In this document: piece by piece, positions 17,596 through 27,600 of the stretch | How positions within the stretch are numbered: position 1 is the first letter of the stretch | Layout: each line of letters starts with the position of its first letter | Source of the DNA: an uncultured Pelagibacteraceae bacterium | GTDB taxonomy: Bacteria; Pseudomonadota; Alphaproteobacteria; Pelagibacterales; Pelagibacteraceae | Assembly (NCBI GenBank): GCA_902560805.1 | Contig: CACENW010000008.1 | Location: 1-36,255 of the forward strand | Direction of reading: 5' to 3' | Length of the DNA stretch: 36,255 nt | Notes under the pieces: model-generated | Database searches by the model: none | Seen by the model: the letters and a program-made list of their open reading frames with translations, nothing else | Told to the model about the DNA's origin: nothing | Translations under genes and position numbers: made by a program

Positions 17596-17606
17596 TATAA
17601 TATAAT
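17596..17606 (+). promoter_or_regulatory. Possible -10 region for mlaA-mlaC
   Basis: Two overlapping perfect TATAAT hexamers (17596-17601 and 17601-17606) lie 9-19 bases before the mlaA ATG in the 104-base divergent gap with the amidase. No convincing -35 box is visible. The start site would be very near the ATG, giving an almost leaderless mRNA. In such AT-rich DNA this could be chance. Confidence 0.3.
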
Positions 17607-17614
17607 TTAGCATA

Positions 17615-18415
17615 ATGAAAAAACTAACTATTTTACTATTTTCCCTATTCTTAATTACATTTAATGCTAATGCAGGTTCAGACGGGGAGCTAGCTTTAGA
17701 AAAAATTAAATCCGAAGCTCAAAATACAAAAGATTGTTTTGAAAAGTTAAATAGAGCTACATTTGCTTTCAATCAAGCTCTTGATAAAGCACTAATTAAA
17801 CCCATTGCAGAAGGTTATAGAAAACTTCCAGACAATGTTCAAAAAGGAACTTCTAATGCAGTAAGAAATATATCTACTCTAGTTACTATCCCTAATAATG
17901 TATTACAAGGAGACATTAAGACCGCAATTATAAATACAGCTCGATTGGCTGTTAACACAACTGTGGGACTATTAGGTACTATCGATGTTGCTAACAAAAT
18001 GGGTTTTCCAAAATATGAAAAAGAAGATTATGGTCAAACTTTAGGCAAATGGGGTTTTGGACCAGGTTGTTATATAGTGCTTCCAGTTTTAGGTCCTTCT
18101 ACGATTAGAGATACAACAGGATCTTTTGCAAATGTAATGGGTGGTGACCCTTGGTATAATGCTTCAGTACATGGAAACAATGAATTTTTAAGTGAAGGTC
18201 TTTACATAACCTCAAAGGCGATTAGCGGTGTTGAGTTTAGAGCTAATAATATTGAGTCATTTGAAAATCTTGAAGAAAATTCTATAGATTTTTACGCATC
18301 AGTCAGAAGTTTATACCTACAGGATAGAGAAAATAAAATTAAAAACAATCAAAGAGGAAATATCGATGTCATTTATGAAGATGATGAAGATTGGGAAGAA
18401 ATAGAAAACAAATAA
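17615..18415 (+). CDS. mlaA: MlaA/VacJ-family outer-membrane lipid transport protein
   Basis: MlaA removes mislocalised phospholipid from the outer leaflet of the outer membrane and passes it to MlaC. The 266-residue product has a signal peptide ending near FNANA. The MlaA core then follows: CFEKLNRATFAFNQALD (family DPFExxNRxxFxFN), GDIKTAIINTARLAVNTTVG, GQTLGKWGFGPGCYIVLPVLGPSTIRD, and a C-terminal acidic tail. E. coli MlaA is a lipoprotein. Here there is no lipobox Cys after the signal peptide, and the first Cys is in the core motif, so cleavage by signal peptidase I is predicted. mlaC follows 22 bases later. Confidence 0.93.
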   Translation: MKKLTILLFSLFLITFNANAGSDGELALEKIKSEAQNTKDCFEKLNRATFAFNQALDKALIKPIAEGYRKLPDNVQKGTSNAVRNISTLVTIPNNVLQGDIKTAIINTARLAVNTTVGLLGTIDVANKMGFPKYEKEDYGQTLGKWGFGPGCYIVLPVLGPSTIRDTTGSFANVMGGDPWYNASVHGNNEFLSEGLYITSKAISGVEFRANNIESFENLEENSIDFYASVRSLYLQDRENKIKNNQRGNIDVIYEDDEDWEEIENK

Positions 18416-18437
18416 TCATAAATAATATAAATAAATC

Positions 18438-19022
18438 ATGAAAAAACTATTAATATTACTTTTTTTATTAAATTTACTAATAGGCAATTCTCATTCTATT
18501 GAACCTGATGTATTTGTCCAGTCAACTGTGAATAGAGCGTCAGAAATTCTTTCAAAAGATATTTCAAGAGAAGAAAAAATAAATCAACTTAAAGTAATAG
18601 CAAAAGAGACTGTAGATATAAGAGGAGTGGGTTTTTATTCTCTTGGATCAGCAAGAAAAAATCTTGATGACGATCAAAAAAATAAATATTTAGAGTTTTT
18701 TGAGGATTATTTTTTAAAAAGTTTTTCAAGTAGATTGTCGGAATATTCTAATCCTAAAATAGATGTTCAAGATAAAGATGTATTAAATAAAAATTATACA
18801 ATTGTTAAAAGTGTTTTGGTTGCAACATCTGACAGGCCAGAAATTAAAATTAATTGGAGAATTTATACTAAAAATCCAGATAATCCTTTAATTAGAGATT
18901 TAATTATAGAAGGACTAAGCTTAGCAAGAACGCAAAAAGAGGAATTTGCATCTATTTTAAATTCTAACGATGGTGATATTAATGCACTATATGAAGCTTT
19001 AGAAAAATTTGCCAACAATTAA
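18438..19022 (+). CDS. mlaC: MlaC/Ttg2D-family periplasmic phospholipid-binding protein
   Basis: This 194-residue protein has a signal peptide (MKKLLILLFLLNLLIG, cleavage probably after NSHS) and the MlaC pattern: paired helices with VDIRGVGFYSLGSARKNL, a FEDYFLKSF segment and a strand-rich C-terminal half with a WRIYTKN motif and IIEGLSLARTQKEEF. In E. coli, MlaC shuttles phospholipid between the MlaA complex and the inner-membrane MlaFEDB transporter. The mlaFED genes are not next to it here. It is likely co-transcribed with mlaA. It ends two bases before the 3' end of the convergent CAU tRNA. Confidence 0.9.
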   Translation: MKKLLILLFLLNLLIGNSHSIEPDVFVQSTVNRASEILSKDISREEKINQLKVIAKETVDIRGVGFYSLGSARKNLDDDQKNKYLEFFEDYFLKSFSSRLSEYSNPKIDVQDKDVLNKNYTIVKSVLVATSDRPEIKINWRIYTKNPDNPLIRDLIIEGLSLARTQKEEFASILNSNDGDINALYEALEKFANN

Positions 19023-19024
19023 TT

Positions 19025-19101
19025 TGGTGGGCCCGCCAGGACTCGAACCTGGGACCAATACATTATGAGTGTACTGCTCTAACCAACTGAGCTACAGGCC
19101 C
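19025..19101 (-). tRNA. tRNA with CAU anticodon, probably tRNA-Ile2 (lysidine type)
   Basis: This is a 77-nt cloverleaf with encoded CCA. Acceptor GGGCCTG pairs with CGGGCCC, the anticodon arm is GTACA-CTCATAA-TGTAT (anticodon CAT), and the T arm holds the normal TTCGAGT loop. CAU tRNAs can be initiator Met, elongator Met or Ile2. Position 1-72 is G-C, so it is not an initiator. The C4-G69 and C5-G68 pairs match the elements used by TilS to accept E. coli tRNA-Ile2 and reject tRNA-Met. The Ile2 assignment is an inference; elongator Met remains possible. Confidence 0.9.
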
Positions 19102-19159
19102 AAATATTTATTTAGTTATATCATTTTTAATAAGTTATCAATTAAAGATAATTTAATAA

Positions 19160-19234
19160 TGGTGGGCCGTGTTGGTTACGCTCCAACTACCCCTGCAATG
19201 TCAATGCAGTACTCTACTATTGAGCTAACGGCCC
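19160..19234 (-). tRNA. tRNA-Val (GAC) with atypical D and T loops
   Basis: This is a 75-nt cloverleaf with encoded CCA. Acceptor GGGCCGT/ACGGCCC pairs fully. Anticodon arm CTGCA-TTGACAT-TGCAG gives anticodon GAC (Val). T stem GTTGG/CCAAC is perfect. The T loop reads AGCGTAA in place of the near-universal TTCRANY, and the D loop AATAGTA has A at position 18 where G is expected. C56 and G19 are kept. Stems are intact, so this looks like a functional but divergent tRNA rather than a decayed copy. Its 5' end is seven bases after the rpoD stop, so it may be processed from the rpoD transcript. Confidence 0.85.
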
Positions 19235-19241
19235 TAGTTTT

Positions 19242-21098
19242 TTAACTCTCTAAGAAACTTTTTAGTTGTTTAGATCTGCTTGGATGTTTTAATTTTCTGA
19301 GCGCCTTGGCCTCTATCTGCCTAATTCTTTCTCTAGTAACCGAGAACTGTAATCCAACTTCTTCAAGTGTATGATCTGTATTCATGCCAACACCAAATCT
19401 CATTCTTAAAACTCTTTCTTCTCTAGGAGTTAAGGTAGATAATATCTTTGTAGTTGCTTCTCCTAAGTTTGATTTGATGGCTTGCTCTAATGGAGCTAAA
19501 GCTTTTGTGTCTTCAATAAAATCTCCTAAACTACTATCTTCTTCATCACCAACTGGTTTCTCAAGAGAAACTGGCTCTTTAGAAATTTTTAAAACTTTTC
19601 TAACTTTATCTAATGGCATTCTTAATTTTTGCGCCAACTCCTCTGGTGTAGCTTCTCTCCCAAATTCACTTAAAATTAGCCTTTGAGTTCTTACTATTTT
19701 ATTAATAGTCTCAATCATATGAACAGGTATACGAATTGTTCTTGCTTGATCTGCAATTGATCTTGTAATTGCTTGTCTAATCCACCAAGTTGCATATGTA
19801 GAAAATTTATATCCTCTTCTATACTCAAACTTATCAACTGCTTTCATTAATCCAATATTTCCTTCTTGAATTAAATCTAAAAATTGTAATCCTCTATTAG
19901 TGTATTTTTTAGCAATTGAAATTACTAATCTAAGATTGGCTTCAACCATCTCTTTTTTAGCTATTCTAGACTCTTTTTCACCTTTTTGAACTCTGCTTAC
20001 TAATTTCTTGAAATCAGTTACAGAAATCCCAAGTTTGTGACTAATTTCAATAAGTCTCTCTCTAATATTTTTAAATTCCTCTTTATTTTTTGCAAAAAAT
20101 TGCTTCCAAACTAAATTTGTATCTAAAAATTTCTTAAGATTAGGATTTATTTCGTTCCCAACATAAAACTTTATAAATTCATTTCTTGGTATTTTTTGAT
20201 CCATCGCAAGTCTTAAAAGATTTCCTTCCAAAGAAATGATTTTTTTATTTTCAACATAATGTTTTTGAACAAGTTCCTCTAATACAGATGGAGAAAGTTG
20301 AAGTGATTTAATATTTTCTAAAATATCATTTACGATTTTTTCATAACCTTTTTCCTTTGCGGGTGTAAAATTTTGAGAATTTAAAACACAATCTAACTTT
20401 TCTTTCTGATATTTAATTAGTTTTGTATATTCTTTAGTTAATGTGTTAACCGTTTTTAGTACTTTTGGTTTAATTTCTGTCTCCATTGCTGCTAGAGTTG
20501 GGTTAAAGTCATCATCTTCATCTGTAGATCCATCCTCTTTGTCAGTTTCACCAGCATTTTTTTGTTTAGCGCTTGGTCCTGTAGACTCATCCTCCATATA
20601 ATTTGTATCGATATCTATAATTTCTCTAACTAATATTTCATCTTTTTGAAGTTTATCATTCCACTCAAAGAATTGTTGCGCTGTGATTGGGCTTTGTGAC
20701 AACGCAATTAACATTACATCCTTTCCAGCCTCTATTCTTTTCGCAATTGCAATTTCACCTTCTCTTGAAAGTAACTCTACACCTCCCATTTCACGTAAAT
20801 ACATTCTGATAGGATCGTCACTTTTTTCGATTGTTTTACCTTCTTCTTTATTTAAATTTTCCTTTTTTCTAAGAACTTTAAAATCTGATTTTTTTTCAAC
20901 TAATGAAATGTTTTCGTCTAATATATGAATGAATGCTTGTGCAAGATTTTCGTCTGATAGATTTCTTTTGCCTAAAGATTTACTTAACTCTTCATAGGTT
21001 ATAAAACCTCTATGAGTTCCACGGCCCATTAACCTAGCAAATGATTTTGTAATAATTCTTTCCACAGCTATAAAGTTGAAAGTCTTATATAATGTCAA
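19242..21098 (-). CDS. rpoD: RNA polymerase primary sigma factor RpoD (sigma-70)
   Basis: This principal sigma factor has up to 618 residues. Region 1.1-like [14 protein letters not shown] is near the N-terminus, then [12 protein letters not shown] (1.2) and a long acidic non-conserved region ([13 protein letters not shown]). Region 2 is present as [38 protein letters not shown] and [10 protein letters not shown]. Region 3 is HMIETINKI onward, and region 4 has [13 protein letters not shown] and [17 protein letters not shown]. The start is uncertain: TTG at 21098, GTG at 21065 and ATG at 21029 are in frame. The TTG lies inside a TTGACA box and a palindrome. I kept the longest frame because region 1.1 seems to need residues before the ATG. 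It follows dnaG by 32 bases. Confidence 0.95.
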   Translation of the reverse strand: MTLYKTFNFIAVERIITKSFARLMGRGTHRGFITYEELSKSLGKRNLSDENLAQAFIHILDENISLVEKKSDFKVLRKKENLNKEEGKTIEKSDDPIRMYLREMGGVELLSREGEIAIAKRIEAGKDVMLIALSQSPITAQQFFEWNDKLQKDEILVREIIDIDTNYMEDESTGPSAKQKNAGETDKEDGSTDEDDDFNPTLAAMETEIKPKVLKTVNTLTKEYTKLIKYQKEKLDCVLNSQNFTPAKEKGYEKIVNDILENIKSLQLSPSVLEELVQKHYVENKKIISLEGNLLRLAMDQKIPRNEFIKFYVGNEINPNLKKFLDTNLVWKQFFAKNKEEFKNIRERLIEISHKLGISVTDFKKLVSRVQKGEKESRIAKKEMVEANLRLVISIAKKYTNRGLQFLDLIQEGNIGLMKAVDKFEYRRGYKFSTYATWWIRQAITRSIADQARTIRIPVHMIETINKIVRTQRLILSEFGREATPEELAQKLRMPLDKVRKVLKISKEPVSLEKPVGDEEDSSLGDFIEDTKALAPLEQAIKSNLGEATTKILSTLTPREERVLRMRFGVGMNTDHTLEEVGLQFSVTRERIRQIEAKALRKLKHPSRSKQLKSFLES

Positions 21099-21124
21099 AT
21101 TTGTAAAAATCCATTACAAATTTG
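21096..21124. promoter_or_regulatory. Paired CAAATTTG palindromes and TTGACA box before rpoD
   Basis: The 8-bp palindrome CAAATTTG occurs at 21096-21103 and 21117-21124, 21 bases apart (two helical turns), in the dnaG-rpoD gap. On the minus strand a perfect TTGACA (21098-21093) overlaps the first copy. The best matching -10 sequences 17-18 bases further on (CTTTAT, TTTATA) are poor. This may be a private rpoD promoter with an operator, or chance in AT-rich DNA. Confidence 0.35.
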
Positions 21125-21130
21125 TCCAGA

Positions 21131-22906
21131 TTAATTGAGATTCTGCTTTTTTTTGAGCTCTTTTAGCTCATTAAATGTGCTCTCACTCATATCAACTGAG
21201 AACCTCGATTCTAATTCCCGAATTCTAAACTCAAGATCATAATTCATGAGATCCCTTGAAATATCTTCAAGCAATTCGATAATTTTCTGCTCATCTTCAG
21301 AATTATTTTTTAAAATATATTTTATCGGTGCAAATTTATTTATTTTTTCAACTATCTGACTATCCAAATTCAAGTCCTGAATAGTTGGTTGATCTAAGGA
21401 TTTTAAACTTTGAATTATTTGACTAAAGATTTTTTTATTAACTTCTGTAAATAATTTAATATTTTCAATCAGATGAATATTTAATTGTATTAAGTTTAAA
21501 TTATTAATTACCAAATAGATTAAAGAAAATTCTTTAAGTTCAACTCCAGACAGAGATTGACTTTCGTTGTAATACTTCTTTGTAGCATCTAAAGATTTAG
21601 TTGGTTTTTTATAAGATTTTTTATTTTTTTGATTTGAATGAGGTGTTAACTCTGCAATTTTTTCTAAAAAATACTCTAATACATATTTTTTTATAAAATC
21701 GTCCCTAATAGTATTTGCCACATCTCTTAATCTTTTTTCAAAAATAGCCATAGAAGAAGGGTTATTTTCAGTTTGTCTCTTATAATGACTAAAAATAAAT
21801 TGGTGGATTGATAACTTGGATTGTTTTGTAAATTCTATGAAATTAGCTTTTCCATTTTTATTTACATAACTGTCAGGATCTTCTTTATTTGGTAAAAATA
21901 AAAATGAAATTTGTTTTTCTGGTTTTAATTCTTTAATAGAATTTTCTGCGGCTCTTAATGCTGCTTTATAACCACTTTCGTCACCATCAAAGCATATAAT
22001 GATATCATCAAAAAATTGGTTAAGTATTTGAATTTGTTTATCAGTTAGTGAGGTTCCAAGATTAGCTACAACATTATCAATTCCATTTTTACTTAACCCA
22101 ACAACATCCATATAGCCTTCTACCAAATAAATATGATCTACTTTGTTTGATAATTTTCTAGCTATATCTAGATTATATAAATTTGATCCTTTTTTAAAAA
22201 ATAAAGTTTCAGGTGAGTTAATATATTTTGCAAGATAATCTAGGTTTTCTATTATTCTCCCACCTAAAGCAATTGGTTGACCAGTTATGTTGTTAATTGG
22301 AAAAATTAATCTCCCTCTAAATCTTTCTACATGAGTATTCTTTTTTTCATCTAAATAAAACAATCCAGTTTCAACTAAGGTTTGTTCGCTATGTTTATTT
22401 TTTAATTGTTCAAAAATCTTTGGATTTTTTTCTACATATCCTATTTTAAATTTTTTCACTTCATCTTTGTTTAAAGATCGATTTTTCAAATATTCTCTAG
22501 CATTAGAATATTGTTCGTTTTTGATCAACTCATTATGGTAAAAATCGACATATTCAGTATAAATTGATTTATATTCATTCCATTGTTTTTCTCTCTCTTC
22601 GTCTTTTTTTGAAAACATATATGGTTGCATGCCCGCTAATTGGGCCAAATGTTTAACAGCCTCTCCGAACTTTAAATTTTGAGTTTTCATTACAAAATCA
22701 AAAATATTTCCATGTTCTGAGGTAGCAAAACAATGATAAAATTCTTTTTCATCATTAACTGTAAATGAAGGTGTTTTTTCGTTTTTAAATGGAGATAAAC
22801 CAACAAATTCTTTACCTCTTTTTTTTAATGAGACTGTTTTTGAAATAACTGTTGATACTTTCAACCGTGTCTTAATTTCATCTAAATACTCTTTAGGGTA
22901 TTTCAT
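21131..22906 (-). CDS. dnaG: DNA primase DnaG
   Basis: This 591-residue primase makes RNA primers at the replication fork. The N-terminal CHC2-type fold is recognisable (GLSPFKNEKTPSFTV, then FYHCFATSEHGNIFDFV), but three of the four zinc ligands are changed (Ser38, Lys41, Thr62; only Cys59 remains), which I recall as usual for alphaproteobacterial DnaG. The Toprim catalytic core has LVEGYMDV (Glu263) and CFDGDESG (Asp307, Asp309). The C-terminal helicase-binding part is divergent and Lys-rich. It overlaps the yqeY-like stop by one base and precedes rpoD, a conserved macromolecular synthesis operon. Confidence 0.96.
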   Translation of the reverse strand: MKYPKEYLDEIKTRLKVSTVISKTVSLKKRGKEFVGLSPFKNEKTPSFTVNDEKEFYHCFATSEHGNIFDFVMKTQNLKFGEAVKHLAQLAGMQPYMFSKKDEEREKQWNEYKSIYTEYVDFYHNELIKNEQYSNAREYLKNRSLNKDEVKKFKIGYVEKNPKIFEQLKNKHSEQTLVETGLFYLDEKKNTHVERFRGRLIFPINNITGQPIALGGRIIENLDYLAKYINSPETLFFKKGSNLYNLDIARKLSNKVDHIYLVEGYMDVVGLSKNGIDNVVANLGTSLTDKQIQILNQFFDDIIICFDGDESGYKAALRAAENSIKELKPEKQISFLFLPNKEDPDSYVNKNGKANFIEFTKQSKLSIHQFIFSHYKRQTENNPSSMAIFEKRLRDVANTIRDDFIKKYVLEYFLEKIAELTPHSNQKNKKSYKKPTKSLDATKKYYNESQSLSGVELKEFSLIYLVINNLNLIQLNIHLIENIKLFTEVNKKIFSQIIQSLKSLDQPTIQDLNLDSQIVEKINKFAPIKYILKNNSEDEQKIIELLEDISRDLMNYDLEFRIRELESRFSVDMSESTFNELKELKKKQNLN

Positions 22907-23367
22907 TAACTATTCAATAATTCCTTAATTATTGATCCAGCTTTAGAAAAATCAATTTCATCAGAATGAGATTTCTTTAACTCACCCATTATTTTACCCA
23001 TATCTTTAACAGAACTAGCACCTAATTTAGAGATTAATTCAGCACATAGTTGTTTGGTATCTTCTTCGCTCATTTGTTTGGGCAAAAAACTCGTTAAAAT
23101 ATCATATTCATTTTGCTCAACTTCTAATAAATCTATTCTGTTATTTTTTTTATAAATCTCAATAGATTCGGCTCTTTGTTTAACCATTTTTTTTAGAAGC
23201 TTTTTAATATCCTCATCATCTGTATCTTTTTTGTTAGGCCCAGAACGATTAGCGATGTCTAAATCTTTAATAGAAGATAAAATTAACCTGTAGGTTGATA
23301 TTTTGTTTTTATCTTTTGATTTTAGAGCATTTTTGTATTCGTTTTCGATAGTGTTCTTTAATGACAT
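22906..23367 (-). CDS. GatB/YqeY domain protein
   Basis: This 153-residue helical protein belongs to the YqeY family (related to the tail domain of GatB). It shows STYRLILSSIKDLDI, a central KMVKQRAESIEIYKKNNRIDL segment, ILTSFLPKQMSEED and the closing DMGKIMGELKK. The family is thought to act in tRNA or amide-transfer related chemistry but its role is not settled. It is the first gene of the minus-strand unit with dnaG and rpoD, and it is divergent from carA across 127 bases. This neighbourhood is conserved in alphaproteobacteria. Confidence 0.9.
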   Translation of the reverse strand: MSLKNTIENEYKNALKSKDKNKISTYRLILSSIKDLDIANRSGPNKKDTDDEDIKKLLKKMVKQRAESIEIYKKNNRIDLLEVEQNEYDILTSFLPKQMSEEDTKQLCAELISKLGASSVKDMGKIMGELKKSHSDEIDFSKAGSIIKELLNS

Positions 23368-23494
23368 AATTTTTTTAATCTACTTCAAAGAAAAAATTCT
23401 TCAAAAGAAAAATTGTTTTTTTACAATTTTATAATACATCTCTGTTGCGATAATAAAGCAATTATTGTATTAACCTTTAACTCATGAGTTGTAA

Positions 23495-24691
23495 TTGATC
23501 AAAAATTCAAAAAAAATTAACTCAAAAAATATTAATCAAATTAATACTGGCGTTTTAGTTCTTGAAAATAAGAAGGTATTCAAAGGAATTGGAATTGGAT
23601 ACCAAGGAGAAGCTACTGGAGAAGTATGTTTCAATACTTCTTTAACAGGTTACCAAGAAATAATCTCAGATCCTTCTTATGCGGGTCAAATTATCAATTT
23701 TACCTTCCCACATATTGGAAACGTTGGAACTAATAAAGAAGATATAGAGTCTGATAAGATATGGACTAAAGGAGTAATTTTTAATTCGGAAATAACTGAT
23801 CCATCAAACTATAGAGCTTTTTTACATCTAGATGCATGGCTAAAGAAAAACAAAATTGTTGGTCTCACTGGTCTTGATACTAGAAGTTTAACTAATTTTA
23901 TTCGAGATAGAGGAGCACCAAAAGGAACGATTGCTTTCTCAAAAAAACAAAAATTTAACTTAAGTAAATTAACAAACACCACTTTAAAATGGAGTGGGTT
24001 AAAGAATCTTGATCTAGCTAAAGAGGTATCAACATCAAAAAATTATATTTGGAAAGGTTTTAAAACTTGGAAAAAGAAAGATGGATTTGTAAAAAATAAA
24101 AAAAATCACTTTCATGTTGTAGCAATAGATTATGGAATTAAAAAAAATATTTTGAGATATTTTTCTGATTTCAACTGTAAAGTCACGGTAGTACACTGTA
24201 AAACACCTGCTGAAAAAATTTTAAGCCTTAAACCAAATGGAATATTTTTATCAAATGGCCCTGGAGATCCAGCTGCTACAGGAAGGTATGCGATAAATAT
24301 AATTAAAAACCTTATTAAAAAAAACATACCAATATTTGGCATTTGTTTAGGTCACCAGATTCTTGCTTTAGCACTTGGTGGAAAAACGAAAAAAATGAAG
24401 TTAGGTCATAGAGGTGCAAATCATCCTGTAAAAAATTTAATTCATGACAACGTAGAGATCACTAGTCAAAACCATGGCTTTGAAGTTGTTAAAGAAACTT
24501 TGCCAAAAAATATTGAAGTCACTCATAAATCATTATTTGATAATAGCATTGAGGGTATTAAGTTAAAAAATAAACCTGTATTTTCAGTTCAATATCACCC
24601 CGAGTCTAACCCTGGACCACAAGATAGTGTCTATTTATTTAAAGAATTTATTAACAATATGAAAAAAAATGCCAAAAAGAAAAGATCTTAA
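23495..24691 (+). CDS. carA: Carbamoyl-phosphate synthase small (glutaminase) subunit
   Basis: CarA hydrolyses glutamine and channels ammonia to CarB to make carbamoyl phosphate for arginine and pyrimidines. The N-terminal domain has [20 protein letters not shown]. The class I amidotransferase domain has SNGPGDP, nucleophile Cys284 in FGICLGHQ, and His368/Glu370 in QYHPES. The start is a TTG at 23495. No in-frame ATG exists near the expected N-terminus, and the product then has a short extension of about 17 residues before the family's usual beginning ([14 protein letters not shown]). A weak promoter-like pair (TTGCGA, 18 bases, TATTAA at 23468) lies upstream. It overlaps carB by 23 bases. 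Confidence 0.95.
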   Translation: MIKNSKKINSKNINQINTGVLVLENKKVFKGIGIGYQGEATGEVCFNTSLTGYQEIISDPSYAGQIINFTFPHIGNVGTNKEDIESDKIWTKGVIFNSEITDPSNYRAFLHLDAWLKKNKIVGLTGLDTRSLTNFIRDRGAPKGTIAFSKKQKFNLSKLTNTTLKWSGLKNLDLAKEVSTSKNYIWKGFKTWKKKDGFVKNKKNHFHVVAIDYGIKKNILRYFSDFNCKVTVVHCKTPAEKILSLKPNGIFLSNGPGDPAATGRYAINIIKNLIKKNIPIFGICLGHQILALALGGKTKKMKLGHRGANHPVKNLIHDNVEITSQNHGFEVVKETLPKNIEVTHKSLFDNSIEGIKLKNKPVFSVQYHPESNPGPQDSVYLFKEFINNMKKNAKKKRS

Positions 24692-27600
24692 AAAAATATT
24701 AGTAGTAGGTGCTGGTCCAATTATTATTGGTCAAGCATGTGAGTTTGATTATTCAGGAACTCAAGCGTGCAAAGCTTTAAAGGATGAAGGTTATAAGGTA
24801 GTTTTAATAAACTCAAATCCTGCAACTATAATGACTGATCCTGATGTTGCAGATAAAACATATATTGAACCCATTACTTTAGAAGTTTTAGAAAAAATAC
24901 TTAAAAAAGAAAAACCTAATGCAATCCTTCCAACAATGGGTGGTCAAACTGCGCTTAACCTTGCAATGGAGGCAGAAAAAAAAGGAATACTTAAAAAATA
25001 TAAAATTGAACTTATTGGTGCGAATTCCAAAGCCATTTCTAACGCTGAAGATAGGAAGAAATTTAGAAAAAATATGATCGATATCGGATTAGATTTACCT
25101 AAATCTGAAATTGTAAATAATATAAACCAAGCATCTAAAGTTTTAAATAAAATTGGATTACCTGCAATAATTAGACCTGCATTTACTTTGGGAGGACTTG
25201 GAGGCGGTATTGCAAAAAATAAAAAAGATTATTTGAAAATAATTAAAAATGGATTGCATGAGTCCCCTGTAAGCCAAGTCTTAGTTGAAGAGTGCCTAGA
25301 GGGTTGGAAAGAATTTGAGATGGAGGTTGTAAGAGATAAAAAAGACAACTGCATCATTATTTGCTCTATAGAAAATATCGATCCAATGGGAATTCACACA
25401 GGTGATTCAGTTACGGTTGCTCCAGCTTTAACTCTTACTGATAAAGAATATCAAGTGATGAGAAACGCATCGATTGCATGTCTTAAAAAAATTGGAGTTG
25501 AAACAGGTGGATCAAATGTTCAGTTCGCAATTAATCCTAAAAATGGAAGAATGGTTGTAATTGAAATGAATCCAAGAGTATCACGTTCATCTGCACTTGC
25601 GTCAAAAGCAACTGGTTTTCCAATCGCTAAAGTTGCTGCTAAACTTGCCATTGGCTACACTTTGGATGAATTAAAAAATGAAATTACAAAAGTAACACCA
25701 GCATCATTTGAGCCAAGTATAGATTATGTGGTAACAAAAATTCCAAGATTCACTTTCGAAAAATTTTCAACTTCTCCAGCTACATTGGGGACTTCTATGA
25801 AATCAGTTGGTGAAGCAATGGCAATTGGTAGAAATTTTAAAGAGTCATTACAAAAAGCTCTTGTTTCCCTTGAAACTGGGTTTTCAGGTTTAGATAGAAT
25901 TTTTGATTTGAATAAAAAACAAATTGAGAAAAGATTAAAAGAGAATATCCCAAATAAAATTCTACTAGTTGCAGAAGCAATGAGGAAAAAAATCAGTTTA
26001 AAAACAATTTATAGATTATCTAAAATTGATCCTTGGTTTTTAGAACAAATTAAAGAAATTGTAGACAATGAAAATAAGATAAAAAACAAAGGATTACCTA
26101 AAAATTTTAATGAGTTTAATCGAATAAAATCAATTGGATTTTCAGATAAAAAATTATCTGAATTAACAAACTTATCTGAAGATAATGTTAGAAGAAAAAG
26201 AATGGCTCTAAAAATATTACCTGTGTTTAAAAAAGTAGACACTTGTGCTGCTGAATTCAAATCATTCACTCCTTACATGTATTCTACATATCAAAGAAAT
26301 TTTTCAATTAACTCTGAATGTGAAGCAGAACCAACTCAAAGAAAAAAAATAATTATACTTGGTGGTGGACCAAACAGAATAGGTCAAGGAATTGAGTTTG
26401 ATTATTGCTGCTGTCAGGCTAGTTTTTCCTTGAAAGATGCGGGTTTTGAAACAATCATGGTCAATTGTAACCCTGAAACTGTATCAACAGATTATGACAC
26501 TAGTGATCGATTATATTTTGAACCATTAAAAGAAGAATATGTTTTCAATATAATTAAAAAAGAAAAAGAAAAAGGAAATTTGGTTGGTGTGATTGCACAG
26601 TTCGGTGGTCAAACTCCTATAAAACTTGCAAAATTTTTACATGATAACAAATTACCAATTTTAGGAACGCAATATACTTCAATTGATTTAGCAGAAGATA
26701 GAGACAGATTCAGAGATTTATTAAATAAACTAAAACTTAAACAAGCAGAAAGTGGAATTGCCAAAACTTTTAAGCAAGCAATTCAAATAGCAGAAAAAAT
26801 TGGTCTACCTTTAATGGTTAGACCGTCTTATGTATTGGGTGGAAGAGCAATGGAAATTGTTCACGAAAAAAGTCAACTTAAAAATTTTGTTGAGGAAGCT
26901 TTTAAAGCTGCTGAAAAAAATCCAATTCTTATTGATAAATTTATTGACCATGCAATGGAAGTAGATGTTGATGCAATATCAGATGGAAAGCAAGTTCATG
27001 TTGCTGGAATTATGCAACATATTGAAGAAGCGGGAATTCACTCTGGGGACTCCGCATGCAGTTTACCTCCAGTATCTATTAAACCATACTTAATTAAAGA
27101 AATAGAAAATCAAACTAAAAAACTAGCTATAGCTTTAAAAGTTAAAGGTTTCATGAATGTTCAATTTGCAATCAAAAAAGATGAAATTTATGTAATTGAA
27201 GTAAATCCAAGAGCAAGTAGAACAGTACCATTTGTATCTAAAGCCAAAGGTCTTCCGCTAGCTAAAATTGCATCACGTATAATGGCTGGTGAAAAAATAT
27301 CTAAATTTAAGTTAAAAGATAAATCAAAAGGAATGTATGCAGTAAAAGAAGCTGTATTTCCTTTTAATAAATTTCCAAATAGTGATTTACTTTTAGGGCC
27401 TGAAATGAAGTCAACAGGTGAAGTTATGGGATTTGATAAAAACTTTGGAATGGCATTTGCAAAAAGCCAAATAGGTGCTGCAAATTCTTTACCTAAACAA
27501 GGACTAGCTTTTGTATCATTAAAAGACTCTCACAAAGATGAGGGAATAGATTTAGCTAAAGAGTTAATCAAATTAAATTTCACACTATGTGCAACTAAAG

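Noticed and set aside
23409..23430. Inverted repeat AAAATTGT/ACAATTTT with a T6 loop before carA, considered as an attenuator or terminator
   Set aside because: It is a pure AT-type hairpin with little stability and no following T-run in a transcript context; likely composition.
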